A stretch of DNA of 64,000 nt from Carettochelys insculpta (taxonomy: Eukaryota; Chordata; Testudines; Carettochelyidae). Position numbers and translations under genes: made by a program. Below, piece by piece: positions 35,073 to 47,430 of the stretch. The notes beneath the pieces were generated by a model. That model saw only the letters and a program-made list of their open reading frames with translations. It searched no databases and was not told where the DNA came from. The DNA is taken from the NCBI RefSeq assembly GCF_033958435.1, contig NC_134147.1, forward strand, positions 46,556,001 through 46,620,000, read 5' to 3'. Positions within the stretch are counted from its first letter, which is position 1. Each line of letters begins with the position of its first letter.

Positions 35073-37540
35073 GAGCTAGCAAGCAGCATAATCACTATTT
35101 GGTGGTGATGGGGGACTTCACCTATCCAGGTATATGTTGGGAAACTAATACAGCAGGGGACAGACTGTCCAATAAATTCTTGGATTGCATTGCAGACAAC
35201 TTTTTATTCCAAAAGGTTGAAAAAGCTACCGGGGGAAGCTGTTCCAGATTTAATTTTAACAAATAGGGAGGAAATTATTGAGAATTTGAAAGTGGAAGGT
35301 TGCTTGGGTGAAAGTGATCATGAAATCATAGAGTTCACAATTCTAAGGAAGGGTAGAAGGGGAAACAATACAATAGATATAATGGATTTCAGGAAGGCAG
35401 ATTTTGGTAAACTCAGACAGCTGGTAGGTAAGGTCCCATCGGAAGCTAAACTGAGGGGAAAAACGGCTGAGGAGAGTTGGCAGTTTTTCAAAGGGACATT
35501 ATTAAGGGCCCAAAAGCAAGCTATCCCTCTGCGTAGGAAAGGTAGAAAATATGGCAAAAGACTGCCTTGGCTTAACCAGGAGATCTTGCATGATCTCAAA
35601 ATAAAAAAGGAATCGTGTAAGAAATGGAAACTAGGACAAATTACAAAGGACGAATATAGGCAAACAACACGAGCATGCAGGAGCAAGATTAGAAAGGCTA
35701 AGGCACAAAATGAGCTCAAACTAGCTACAAGCATAAAGGGAAACAAGAACGCTCTTTACAAATACATTGCCAACAAGAGGAAGACCAAGGAGAGGGTAGG
35801 GCCGTTGATCAGTGAGGAGGGAGAAACAGTGACAGGGAATTTGGAAATGGCAGAGATGTTTAATGCTTTCTTTGTTTCGGTCTTCACTGAGAAATCTGAA
35901 GGAATGCCTGACATAGAGAATGCTAGTGAAAAAGGGGTAGGTTTAGAAGTTGAAATAAGAAAAGAACAAATTAAAATTTACTTAGAAAAATTAGATGTCT
36001 GCAAATCACCAGGGCCTGATGAAATGCATCCTAGAATCCTCGAGCTGATAGTAGAGGTATCTGAGCCTTTAGCAATCATTTTTGGAAAATCGTGGGAGAC
36101 GGGAGAGATTCCAGAAGACTGGAAAAGAGCAAATATAGTACCCATTTATAAAAAGGGGAACAAGAATAACCCGGGAAACTACAGGCCAGTCAGCTTAACT
36201 TCTGTGCCAGGAAAGATAATGGAGCAGGTAATTAAAGAAATCATCTGCAAGCATTTGGAAGGTGGTAAGGTGATAGGGAACAGCCAGCATGGTTTTGTTA
36301 AAAACAGATCATGTCAAACCAATCTAATAGCTTTCTTTGATAGAATAACGAGCCTTGTGGATAAGGGAGAAGTGGTGGATGTGGTATACCTAGACTTCAG
36401 TAAACCATTTGTCACGGTCTCACATAATATATTTATCAATAAACTATGCAAATAGAACTTAGATGGGGCTACTATAAGGTGAGTGAACAACTGGCTGGAT
36501 AACTATACCCAGAGAGTAGTTCTTAATCGTTTTCAATCCTGCTGGAAAAGTATAACTAGTGGGGTTCCGCAGGGGTCTGTTTTAGGACCGGTTCTGTTCA
36601 ACATCTTCATTAACGATGTAGATATTGACATAGAAAGTACACTTATTAAGTTTGCAGATGATACCAAGCTGGGAGGGGCTGCAACTTCTTTGGAGGATAG
36701 GGTCATAATTCAAAAGGATCTGGATAAACTGGAGAAATGGGCTGAGGTAAACAGGATGACGTTTAATAAGGACAAATGCAAAGTGCTCCACTTAGGAAGG
36801 AACAATCAGTGTCACACATACAGAATGGGAAAGGGCTGCCTAGGAATGAGTACAGCAGAAAGGGATCTAGGGGTTATAGTGGACCACAAGCTAAATATGA
36901 GTCAACAGTGTGATGCTGTTGCAAAAAAAGCAAACATGATTCTAGGATGCATTAACAGGTGTGTTGTGAACAAGACACGAGAAGTCATTCTCCAGCTGTA
37001 CTCTGCGCTGGTTGTGCCTCAGCTGGAGTATTGTGTCCAGTTCTGGGCACCGCAGTTCAGGAAGGATGTGGAGAAATTGGAGAGGGTCCAGAGGAGAGCA
37101 ACGAGAATGATCAAAGGTCTAGAGAACATGACCTGTGAAGAAAGGCTGAAAGAATTGGGTTTGTTTAGTGTGGAATAGAGAAGATTGAGGGGGGACATGA
37201 TAGCAGTCTTCAGGGTGTCATAAGGCAGAGGGAGGGAACTTGTTCTTCCTTGCCTCTGAGGATAGAACAAGAGGCAATGGACTTAAATTGCAGCAGGGGA
37301 GGTTCAGGTTGGACTTTAGGAAAAAGTGCCTAACTGTCAGGGTGGTCAAACACTGGAACGAATCGCCAAGGGAGGTGGTAGAATCTCCATCACTGGAGAT
37401 ATTTAAGAAGAGGTTAGATAGATGGCTTTCAGGGATGGTCTAGAAAGTGCTTGGTCCTGCCATGAGGGCAGGGGGCTGGACTCGATGGCCTCTCGAGGTC
37501 CCTTCCAGTCCTACTCTTCTATGATTGTATGATTGTCAGA
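35073..37540 (+). mobile_element. CR1 LINE, 5'-truncated, most of ORF2 plus 3' tail
   Basis: Starts within the endonuclease domain (GDFTYP at about 35111) and ends in the CR1 3' tail, GTGCTTGGTCCTGCCATGAG to a TTCTATGATTGTATGATTG end. The tail's microsatellite-like TATGATTG repeats are diagnostic of CR1. It closely resembles the copy at 58.4 kb and both are much younger than the 12.5, 25.9 and 49-51 kb fragments. No target duplication is seen, which is usual for CR1. Confidence 0.92.
35102..37443 (+). pseudogene. CR1 ORF2 (endonuclease-reverse transcriptase), broken
   Basis: Encodes the end of an APE-type endonuclease (GDFTYP; GESDHE near 35310) and then the reverse transcriptase: SPGPDEMHP (36010), [13 protein letters not shown] (36177), [13 protein letters not shown] (36285), YLDFSKPF (36388), GVPQGSVLGPVLFNIF (36562), and the catalytic FADDTK (36652). 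It ends with the conserved C-terminal region to a TAG at 37441. Damage visible: an extra base near 35230 shifts frame, nonsense codons stand at 36453, 36480 and 37176, and a deletion between 37195 and 37240 shifts frame again. Such proteins nick DNA and prime reverse transcription of CR1 and of tail-sharing SINEs; this copy cannot make one. Confidence 0.9.
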
Positions 37541-37610
37541 CTTTGCTGTGGTGAAACCAGTTGTGGTAGGTGCACTTACACAAAACAAAGCTCAAAAGCA
37601 CAATCTAGTA

Positions 37611-38564
37611 AGGGGGTGTCCAGCCTTTTTTCATCGGCAGCCACATGGAAGTTTTTTACATATTTTGGGGCCCAAATACAAAATACCTGCCAACACCACC
37701 CTCTCCCACCAGCCTTAAACTCCCACAGCCCCAAACTGCCCCAAGCTTAACCACCCCCTGGTAGCTCCAAAATGTCCCCAGCCTTAAACCCCTGTAGCCT
37801 CAAACCACCCCCGGCTTAAACCCCCACCCCAACCAAGGATTAATTTACTCAGGAGCTCTGTATGCTGTCATGCCATCAGCTCCCAGGCTTCTTCTACTGT
37901 CAGGCTGCTGGGGTTAACCATCTGGGTCCTGGGGCTGTAGCTGCCAGCTCTCAGCGCTGGGGCTGACAGGATTCCCCTGGCCCCTGCAGAGCTCAGCTCT
38001 CTGGTCCTGGAGCAGATGGTGGAGCTCTGCTTCCCCAAGGAGTTCCTTGCACCCCAGGGCTGCTGGTGTTGCTCCTCATCCAGCCAGAGCCCCAGGGCCA
38101 TTGCCAGAGCCCTGCACCCCCACAGAGCATGGGTTTGCTGATAAAGTCCCATGCACTGGGGCTGCTGCCAGAGTGTGATTCTTTCAGCTTAGCAAGGTGC
38201 TGCGTGCTGCCCATGCCATGCTGTTCATCAGTTGGAGGTGGAGCAGCAGCAGAGTCGGGAGCCGCAACTGGCTCCTTAAAGAGCCACATAGAGCTGCCCA
38301 GCTGCCATTTAAAAATGGTGTTGCTGCTGGCTTGGCCTGCTAAACCCAGGGGTTATGAGTTCAGTCCTTGAGTGGGCCATTTAGGGATCTGGGACAAATA
38401 GAGGGGAAAAAAAAAGATGGTGCTTGGTCCTGCCAAGAGGGCAGAGGACTGGACTTGTTGACCTCCCGAAGTCCCTTCCAGTTCAATGAGGTGTGTGTGT
38501 ATTTCCATTGCTGCTGGCTCCGTGGGCTGGATTCTGGTCTGTGGGCCATGTGTTGTACACCCCA
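37611..38564. mobile_element. hAT-type element with 8-bp target duplication
   Basis: Begins AGGGGGTGTCCAGCC and ends GTTGTACACCCCA, which are inverted partners. ATCTAGTA (37603-37610) and ATGTAGTA (38565-38572) flank it and match at 7 of 8. The interior is C-rich with loosely repeated AGCCTTAAACCCC units on the left and gene-free sequence on the right. A SINE sits inside it at 38332-38507. Confidence 0.78.
38332..38507 (+). repeat. tRNA-derived turtle-type SINE (CR1-tailed), 5'-truncated
   Basis: Starts TTGGCCTGCTAAACCCAGGG, contains the B-box-like GAGTTCAGTCC, then GGGCCATTTAGGGATCTGGG, and ends with GTGCTTGGTCCTGCCAAGAG...CCCTTCCAGTTC. The last 70 bp are the same tail as the CR1 at 37442-37515, so CR1 machinery is the likely driver. 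The A-box half is missing. An exact 11-bp direct repeat TTGCTGCTGGC flanks it (38321-38331 and 38508-38518), a probable target duplication. This SINE type is known from cryptodiran turtles. Confidence 0.8.
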
Positions 38565-38750
38565 ATGTAGTAAATCACCATGAAGATGCTCACCTATTTG
38601 AAATTTTATGTTGACTATCAGATTGCTTTTTATTTATCTAGTGAATGCTGTTACATCTAGGTCACCAGCTAGTATTTTTGGTTCAGTACAATTTGTATTT
38701 TGCTTAGTGAGAGTCCTGCATAGCTAGTAATGTGATCATTAAATACATAT

Positions 38751-39162
38751 GGCTATGTCTACATTAGCCTTGTCCTTTTGGAAGGGGCATGGTAATGAGT
38801 GAGTTGAGAAGATGCTGATGAGGTGCTTCCGTGAATATGCAGTGCCTCATTAGTATAATGGCAGCTGTGGGTGACTTGAAAGTGCCACTTTCGAATTGTG
38901 TGCAGCCCATGTAAACGTGGGCCGTTTGAAAGAACCCCCTGGACTTTGAAAACCCCTTTTTTCTATTTGGTTTTGGGAAGAAGGGGCTTTTGAAGTCTGT
39001 GGGTCCTTTTGATAGGCCCCCATCTATATGGGTGGCACATGATTTGAAGGGGGCACTTTCGAATGGCTTGTGGCTGCCATTATGCTAATGAGGTGCTGCA
39101 TATTCCCAACTCGCTCATTACCATGCTTCTTCTGAAAGGAAGGGACTGGTGTAGACACAGCC
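38751..39162. mobile_element. Harbinger-like MITE, TSD TAT
   Basis: GGCTATGTCTACATTAGCC at the left pairs with GGTGTAGACACAGCC at the right, flanked by TAT on both sides (38748-38750 and 39163-39165). Contains the AATGAGGTGCTGCATAT palindromic module in both orientations, as at 13524 and 42256. Confidence 0.82.
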
Positions 39163-39204
39163 TATATATGAGCTTTACGTACTCTTTTCTCATTACTAAA
39201 CTAG

Positions 39205-39322
39205 ATCAGTGTAATGCTCTTGGCAATTGTAAACAATTAAGCTCTATGTTGAGAGATGGTGGGTTAAAACTGAATTCATTGCATTATTGTGAAAATCAGC
39301 ATTCTGTCTTTGCATTTAATAG
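39205..39322 (+). other. Candidate internal exon of unknown gene
   Basis: A pyrimidine-leaning stretch with CTCATTACTAAACTAG precedes it and a consensus donor AG|GTAAGT follows. In phase 2 the 118 bp stay open with a non-repetitive composition that includes the residues QCNALGNCKQLSSML and HYCENQHSVFAFN. It lies on the same strand as the donors of the CpG island. I do not recognise the protein, and a chance open stretch is quite possible. The MITE ending at 39162 is only 42 bp upstream. Confidence 0.25.
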
Positions 39323-39872
39323 GTAAGTTACCAACTACTAGATTTAAAATATGAAATCTACTTCATTTTGGATGTTTAGGTGTTCTGACAAAAATAGTAC
39401 CTGAAACCTGATGGAGTTCTGTGTTAGGTTGGTACTTCCATTAACTTTGGACAAAAATGTTAATTTTTAATGTTTTCATTTCACAAGGAATGAATGAATA
39501 GGTCAGGAGTTTATTTTGAACAAGATTTTAATATTTTTACGTTAGAGAAATGGGTAGACTTTCTAAAAATGAATTAATAGAAAGTGTTCACTCTGTGTGC
39601 TATATTTTTATTTATATCTGATGTTTTCATATTTTTTTCGTAACTTAACATCTTAGATTTTTTTTAGATTTTTTCATAAATGCATGAAGGAAACATTCTA
39701 CAACCATATGTTTGCATAAGTCTGTTGTGTAAGTTGACTATTCAGAAAATAAAGCCAACCTTAAATAAGATACGTAATAGACAGAAGCATCCCTTTATAT
39801 CAGTTGAACTTAGTTGTTATGCGGTCCAGAGTTGGAGATTCTGCAGTGTGTTTTAGGGTTGTATGACTAGGA
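39323..39872. other. Anonymous AT-rich DNA
   Basis: Nothing recognised. Confidence 0.4.
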
Positions 39873-40523
39873 CAGTGGTTACCAACCTTTTCAGTAACAT
39901 GGCACACTTCAATGAGACAGACAATTCCACGGCACAACCACTTTTTTCAGCTGAATCTGTTGCTCATATACATCATATTTGCTTACATTTACTATGGCTA
40001 CAATCTTACCAGGGAGGTTTGCAACATGTTAGTTCGTACAGCAAGCCAAACAAGGATAAAATGCGTTAATGTTTCAAATATACCACAGCATACACTGTCT
40101 TCAGCAGAGCACGGACATTTTTTCAAAATCTGCTCAGGGCCATGTTAGGGATCTTGGGTAGAGGAGTAACCACTAAAAGCAGGCTGCCTTTCCCACTCTG
40201 CCAAACCGTTGGAGCCAGGATGTGACATTAAAAACACATCCCAGTTCCAACAAGCTGCAGCCCTTACGGTCTCTCCCTTGTCACAGAAGGGAGTGGGGAC
40301 AGGCTCCCCATCAGCTTGTTTGGGCTGGGAAACAGCATTTCAGCTGCCTTCTAGTGTGATTGGGGGTCAGCATTTTCCCTCAGGCAGTTTTGTGGCTTGA
40401 GCCCCCCCTGGGGTGGGGTTATTAATCCCTCCTCCCCACCCCCCTGTCTGGTGCCTCTCAAAGAATGAAGGGAAATTAACAAAATTTCAGGGCACACTTG
40501 GCCAGTTTTCACATCAACCAGTG
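39873..40523. mobile_element. hAT-type non-autonomous element
   Basis: Left end CAGTGGTTACCAACCTTTTC and right end ACATCAACCAGTG are inverted partners. GGCACACTTCAATG (39901) and CAGGGCACACTTGGCC (40488) are subterminal mirrors. The flanking 8-mers GACTAGGA and GAATAGGG match at 6 of 8. No transposase. Confidence 0.72.
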
Positions 40524-41557
40524 GAATAGGGTAACAAAATCAGTCAGACCATAAGCCATGTCTAGTAATGTGCTTTTGAGAAGATGCCATGTATTGTAGA
40601 ATTGCTTCTTCCCAATGTTTTCAACAATAGTGCTTTTTTGTTTTGTGTGAAACATACATTGTAAAGCATAAATGCTTGGGGGAAACCGTGACATCAACTT
40701 TTCATTGACACAATTACTAATTGAATAAATACATGCGTGTTTTAGGGAGGTCTCTGCCACTTGAGCAGATGAAGAATCAATTTGACTGGCACTAGCAGAA
40801 GGGATTTTAAGCTTTCAGTAGGCCAACTACTAGATGATTAAATCTTTGACTTTTACCCAGAGTACCTCATCATATTTCTGTGCACTGGTTCTGCGTCCAT
40901 TTTAGAGTCCAAAGCTACCAACATCTTTGTAAAAGCCATTTTAGAATGTAGAAGGCATAACCAATACTCAAACTGTCATTTGGGAAATAAAATATTTTTC
41001 TGAAGCATTGCATGAGTCATCAATTTCTTGAGAGGTACTTGAGGTATATCTTTATGTAATGTTAAACAAAACATTTAAATATGAGTAAATTACAATTAAT
41101 GGCTGTAAATTGTCAACATTCCACATGGGCACCATTGAAGATGCACTGAATTTCATAAATATTTTTATCCTTATTGTTTATCTGTTAATATTTATTACTG
41201 ACAGGCCATGTAATATGTGCACAGAAATGTACCACTTGTCATGAAATAAGGGTCGTGGTCAGATCCTTGATTAGTGTAAATTGTCAGTGGACAATTCTCT
41301 ATTACTGGAATTTTCTGTCTGAAATTAGGAGGCATTTTGTTTGCTGCTTACGTGACCAGATTTAATTTGTACATATTAGTTCAAAGGAAGACTAGATTAC
41401 ACTGTAGGTTGTTAATGGAAGAAAGAAATCCGTTCTTTACAATATAGTGTGCGTGCACTACATAAATCACTAAGGGTGGTATGTCACTCTCCTATTGCAC
41501 AGAAGAACTAAAGCTGCAGACCTGATACGTTGTCCACAGTGTTACAATACCAACGGC
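40524..41557. other. Anonymous AT-rich DNA
   Basis: No gene or named repeat is seen. Confidence 0.4.
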
Positions 41558-41560
41558 TTA

Positions 41561-41853
41561 GGCCAGGTCTACACTAGATGCAAAATCGATTTTAGATATG
41601 CAGTTCTAACTATGGCAATTATGTAGCTTGAATTGATGTATTGGAAATCGATTTGTGACTGTTTTTGCTAAGGAAGGTCGATGGGAGTGTTTCTGTCTTT
41701 GACCTCCCTTACTCTTTGTGATAGCAAGGAGCACCGCGGTCGTCTGCCAACCCTAAACAAATTGGTTTTGCGCATCTTTACCAAATGGATAAAATCGAAC
41801 TCTGGAAGATCAACCCTGACTGGGTCAATCTTTCCGAAAGTGTAGACAAGTCC
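41561..41853. mobile_element. Harbinger-like MITE, TSD TTA
   Basis: GGCCAGGTCTACACTAGATG at the left mirrors AAGTGTAGACAAGTCC at the right, flanked by TTA on both sides (41558-41560 and 41854-41856). The interior has AATCGATTTTAG and AAGGTCGATGGGAG, shared with the element at 50453. Confidence 0.8.
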
Positions 41854-42255
41854 TTACCTACCAGGAGTGCCCATGACAGAAGACAATCTGTTTGGAGTTC
41901 CCACATAATCAAATTTTGGAGATAAACTCAGTAATAGCCCACAACATAAGCACTGAGAGCAGACCTGTCTTTCCTTTAGCTGAGCAAGAAATGCCCATGC
42001 TACTGCTCTGGAGCAAGTCTTGGACAGCACACCATAGGAGGTGCTGTCCTCTCATGGACTAGGCCTTCTGCACGCCTTTTCCTCATTCTATTGCTGAAAG
42101 TCCTTTTAAAAATTGAGAGCAAATAGATTGTCACAGCTGGTGATGTGCCTACCAGTCCCTCTGCAACCCACTCCTTACCTCCTGTCACAGAATGAAGAAC
42201 CCAACCTTGGGATGGTTTGTCTCAAAGCCTGGCTCCTCCATGATTTCAACATATG

Positions 42256-42660
42256 GGCTATGTCTACACTAGCCCAAAACTTCGAAATGGCCATGCAACT
42301 GGCCATTTCGAAGATTACTAATGAAGCGCTGAAATACATATTCAGCGCCTCATTAGTGTGCAGGCGGCTGCGGCACTCCAAAATTGCCACGGCTCGCCCA
42401 GACGGGAGTCCTTTATGAAAGGACCCTACCAACTTCGAAATCCCTGAAATACATGTTCAGCACCTCATTAGCATGCGGGCAGCCACGGCACTTTGAAATT
42501 GCCGTGGCTTGCACGGTGATGAGCTGCAGCAATTTCGAAGTGCTGCGGCCACCTGCATGCTAATGATGTGCTGAATATGTATTTCAGCGCTTAATTAATA
42601 ATCTTCGAAATGGCCATTTGCATGGCTATTTCGAAGTTTTGGGCTAGTGTAGACACAGCC
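42256..42660. mobile_element. Harbinger-like MITE, nearly full palindrome
   Basis: GGCTATGTCTACACTAGCCC pairs with GGGCTAGTGTAGACACAGCC at the ends, 20 of 20 in length with one mismatch. TTCGAAATGGCCATG and its mirror are subterminal, and TCAGCGCCTCATTAG-type modules repeat inside. Flanking triplets (ATG, AGA) do not match, so the duplication is lost or mutated. Confidence 0.8.
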
Positions 42661-44540
42661 AGAGAGAGAGACTGCTCTTAGGAGGTACAGGAAATATTTC
42701 CTGCACAGTAGGAAACTGGCTAGCCATCGTAAGTTACCCACAAAGGTGGACCAGGTTTCAGTTTTGGTACAAATTACCCTGACATTTGCTACTCTCGCAA
42801 TAGTCTTAGATTACCTGCGTTCAAGAAGTCAGGATTATCTCTCAGCTCACTCAAGATACGCTTGTTGGCCATACTGATTTTTCACCAACAAACAAGGTAC
42901 TCAATTTTCTTGCAATCAACTACAACGAAGTTACTAAAGGGAGTAGAGATCTTTCAAAAATAGAAGAAAACAGCTTGATTTGGGCCTGGGCTGCAAGGCA
43001 TTTAACTGGTTAAATTTTTATTTGATTTGTTCTCGTGATAACCAAAGCTAATCTTCCATTGCCCCTTTAAAAGCTCCACGTATATCTTTTCAAGCTATGT
43101 TATTGTTATCCTGAAGCCTGCTGGAAGAAGTAGGTCTGGATTGAATCTAGCCAGATTGCCCTTTCTGAAATGGGCAGCCCCTCTACTTCCATAGAACATC
43201 GATGGGATAGTGGCTGAAGAGGCTAATACAGAGAGAAATACATAGTAGTGGGGGGAAGATATATAATGGAAGGACAGCAAGGTTAGAGAAGGAAGCAGGA
43301 GAATGTGTGGGAGGGGAGATTATTTCCACATAGCAGGAGTAAAAAGAATATAAGTGTGCTCCCCACCTGAGCTGTTGTGGATAGGCGAAAAAGATTTGTG
43401 TACTTTCTTCCTGAAATGATCATATTTGGATTTGATGTGGGAAGATTTCCTCTTCAGGTTTATTGTTACAAGAGACCAAAACCCACTCCTATTAAAACAA
43501 ACAAACAAAAACCCTCAATATTTTGTGTAGAGATAGACATTATTAGTGAAGGGGTCATCATGGTACTCAGATTGTGTTATTTATTAAAAGTAAACTTTTT
43601 ATAGGTTTTACATAGTTGATTCCAAAATGGCTCTTAAAATGTTAAGAGACCCATCAAAGCACATGCATCAGTGCATTCAGGATTTGAGGAGATGACGAAG
43701 TACTTAGGGGCATTTCTTTTACTATTTGACAATATGGTAACTATCACTACGGGACATTTACACATTTGTGCGTTCTTGGCCCTACTATAGGTACTCCTGT
43801 AACTAATTGTGCCTTCATTAGGCAAAAAGCATAGGCCAATAAACTAAAGGTAATAGTATACACTTTTGTGTTGGAGATCTTGCTTCCATTACAGGCTGAC
43901 ACTATGAGGCAAGAAGACTTAGATGAAGTGCTGTGTTGTTCACCGGTAACTTTCCGATTAACCAAAGTATTACCTATCATTTCCTGAAGACTGATGTTTC
44001 TCTTATTTCTAAGGATGGCGGCAGGAAGGTATGTGCTAGCATGTGGATGCAAACTAAAGAAAAATGTAGAGGTGCAGTTGATGTGTGAAGGGACGCACAG
44101 AAATGTGGAAACCTCTTGAAAAAAAAATTGCTTGGGCCCATGTTTCAAATTTGTGTTCATAACTGTGGGTTTAGATATGTTGCCTGTAGTTATAACACAG
44201 CATAAAACGAAACATTTGGCCTTTGAGCTGTGTGGAATTGTCATCCAGACATTGTCAGAGAGGCTTTTCAGAAAGACTGAGTAAGTCAGAATGCCATGCT
44301 ACCATCCCTTTTTTTTCCTAAGCATATGCTATCTCTTCTGTGATTCTGCTGTAATGCACAGTAGTTGCCATTGATATTCATTTTCAGATAATTAATATAT
44401 TCTGCTGTATTACATTCCATTTTGAAGCCTATGTCAAGAAACTGTTACATCATTTCACAAGGCCTGTATTGATGTGGGGGCTAAATTTTACCTTCAGATA
44501 CTTACAATCAGCAACCATTGCTGTCAGTGAAACAGAAGAA
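42661..44540. other. Anonymous DNA
   Basis: No named element. Frames of up to 165 codons on minus (44244-43747) and a shorter one on plus ending at 44282 look protein-like in part but overlap each other and were not recognised. Confidence 0.35.
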
Positions 44541-44945
44541 TGACTACAATGGGTCAATCCAATAGTCTGTCTAACCCAGTATCATATTTTCACACAGTGG
44601 CCAATGGAAGCTGTTTCAGAAGTTGGTGATTATAAAGTGATCAGTCAGGGCAGGGACACCCAAAACATGGGGTTGCATCACTGATGATTTTGGCTAACCA
44701 CCATCTTTGGACCTGTTCACTGTAAACTCATTAATTCTTTTTTGGTACCCCATTTATATTTTTGGTCTTCACAACAGCCCTTGGCAACCAGTTCCACAGC
44801 TTGATTGTGGTCTGTGTATGAAGTACCTCCTTTTGTGTATTTTAAACCTGCTTCCTGTTAGTTTCATTAGATGACCCCTGGTTCTTGTGTGAATGAATAA
44901 ACTCTTCCTTATTCACTTTTTCCACCCCATTCACAGAAGTTGCTA
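44541..44945 (-). mobile_element. CR1 3' region fragment, minus strand
   Basis: GGTCAATCCAATAGTCTGTC, AGTGGCCAATGGAAGCTGTT, CCATCTTTGGACCTGTTCAC and ATGACCCCTGGTTCTTGTGT occur in the order of the avian/reptile CR1 3' region read on the opposite strand. Non-coding and diverged. Confidence 0.6.
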
Positions 44946-47430
44946 ATGGAGTACAGATATATTTATATTCCTTTTATTGCTCCTGTTTACAGAAATACTC
45001 TTTTCTGTGTTTTTGGTACCATCTTAAAGGCAACTGAATTAAGAATGAGTTTGTATTTTAAGAACAAATGTAGGACAGGAAAGGGTACAGTACAGAAAAT
45101 AAGGGCTTCCATCCATCTTCATTTTGTACTGTAATTGGCTGAATGTTTTGTAAAATGCCTTTATTTCATCCTACTGCATGATTTAAATTGGGCCAAACTA
45201 CAGTAGTTCTAAAAATAAAAATCATACACTAGTGAAAATTGCTAGCCAAAGGAAACATACAATGTATAAAATTGAATTTTGTGAGAAATATATAGCTCTA
45301 ACTTTGTAGTTTAAATCATTACTTTTATGCTTTCCTCAAGGCTATTCTGAAGGGATAAGTGGTTCTGTAGAATTAATCTCCTATGTATTGTAGAGGCAAA
45401 TAAATTATAGGTTTAGAACCATGTAATCTAGAAATCATTTGAACCAATGTTCTCAGATTAGAGCGCATTATGTGACAAAAAAAAGTACTTTCAGCCAATA
45501 ATAAGCCATAAAATCTCTGGAGATTAGTCCAGTACCGGCACATTCATTCATACTCATGCATCTTTATTCCAGCCACATTCCTGTTTTTCATTCCAGAATC
45601 TCAGTCACCCCATTGAGTCTTCTCAGTGCTTTAACAATGGCATTGGATAGTTAATTGTATTTTACCGTCTGCCCATCCTGATTATACTTTTTCAAAGTAT
45701 ATTAGACCTTCATTACACAACTGAAAGGTCTTAGATAATGAAGGGAGCACACACTTCGAGCTTCTCAGATGGAGATCTTGCCATTTTCTACATTATTTTC
45801 ATTTTTACAATGTGGCATGGAATATCAGTAATGCCGATAGTGTGGGAATTGCCATTTGCACTTCACTTTGAAAAACAAGCACTAAGATTATATGTTATGC
45901 AGCTACAAATGTTTATCTAGTTAGCTGATTTTGTTTAGGCATTTAATTGCAGTGATTGAAAAGTTGGATGCTGATACCCTATTGCCAAAAATACTTAATT
46001 TTTTTGGAATATTCCTCTGTCCTCCCAAACCTGAGGGTACTTCTTTTCCCCTTATGGCAGGTGATTACAGCTAAGACTGCTGTCTCTTGATTTTGAGTTT
46101 TTGATATTTGAAATCAGCATTTTTACCATTCAGAACTACTTGTAGGAAGTGGGATTAAGACATTGTGTTAATTCTGCTTAGCTTTGTAACTTGCAAACGG
46201 ATAAATACAATCTATAATGTCTAGCACTGCAACAGAAAATCTCAATGTGGTTTCACTGTGGAGTGGACTGCTGACTACACTTTAAAACTGTGTATTTGAA
46301 CATCTGCAATATTAACCTTCTTGCTGTGAGGAAGAGAGAACAGCTTCCTCCGAGGCCAGTTCCTGCTCCAAGTTACTGAAATGGCAGAAGTGTGCTTATC
46401 TATCATCATCCTCTCTGAAGCCCAGTTGCATAACATTTACCACATGCCTGGGAGAGATGGAGAATTCGCTCTTGCACCCAGTCCTCTTAGACCTTTAGAT
46501 TGATGCTAAAATATTTCAAGATGTTTTTAAGTACAGTATTGTGGATTTTTTCATAATTTTTTTCATAGTTCCTTTTATGGTGTTTAAATAGTGGGTTGGT
46601 GTTGGCTATAACAAGTTAACAGTGGACAAAGCTGATTGGAATTATCTATTCCAAAGGTTGAATGCATTCAGTGAATTTGTTTCTAAATTATTTTTGTTCA
46701 TTTGCTCTACATACACATTTACCTTCAGAAAGCTAGAAGAGCAGGAGTAGTCTTTTGGAATTTAAAAAAATAAGGTTTTAAATTTTGATAACCTGTATTA
46801 GTTTCCCTTGATAATCTTGTTTATTTTTCTTAGTGAAACTTCTCTGATGCACTTTTCTTAATGGTGAGAGCCCATGAATACTAAAATTGCTTTCATTTTG
46901 TCATTTTTATTTATTTTAAATTATATTGGAAACACAAAAGAAGAAAAGTTTGATTCACTTATTTTGGGGACTTATTTCTTACATATTGTTGATTTATATT
47001 TTTCTAGCTGTATTACTTAATTTGGAAGCTGGACAATAGTTAACTGGCTTCTGTGTAATTTAATAAGGGATAAAGAAAATTCTTTAGAATTTGTAACAGT
47101 CATGTTCATCAGCATTCAGGATGAATAATAATAAAATCACAAAAGGATTCATGTATGAGTCAGTGAATCATGGTTAATTACTGTTTTCAGTCACAAAACT
47201 AATAACACGGTGAGAAACTGGGTCTCTATTCAATACGGATTTCTGGAGATCTGGGGAAGAGGAGGAAGAAAACTGCACTGGAAAACTGCATTTTTTTGTC
47301 ATGAAAACAGTGACAGTCATATAGGGCTTGTTTTGCTATGTAGTCATTGTTTTAGCATTACAGACTGGTACAGATCACATTGGTATGTTTTTTTTTTTCT
47401 CCAGGGCTAAAAACAAGTAATAGAAACTAT
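44946..47430. other. Anonymous AT-rich DNA
   Basis: About 2.5 kb without a recognisable gene or element. Confidence 0.4.

Noticed and set aside
35318..35746. 142-codon minus-strand frame, also seen at 59652-60080
   Set aside because: It is the antisense shadow of CR1 ORF2 and appears in both CR1 copies for that reason.
43747..44244. 165-codon minus-strand frame and an overlapping plus-strand stretch ending at 44282
   Set aside because: Both look protein-like in places but they oppose each other, lack splice support and match nothing I know.
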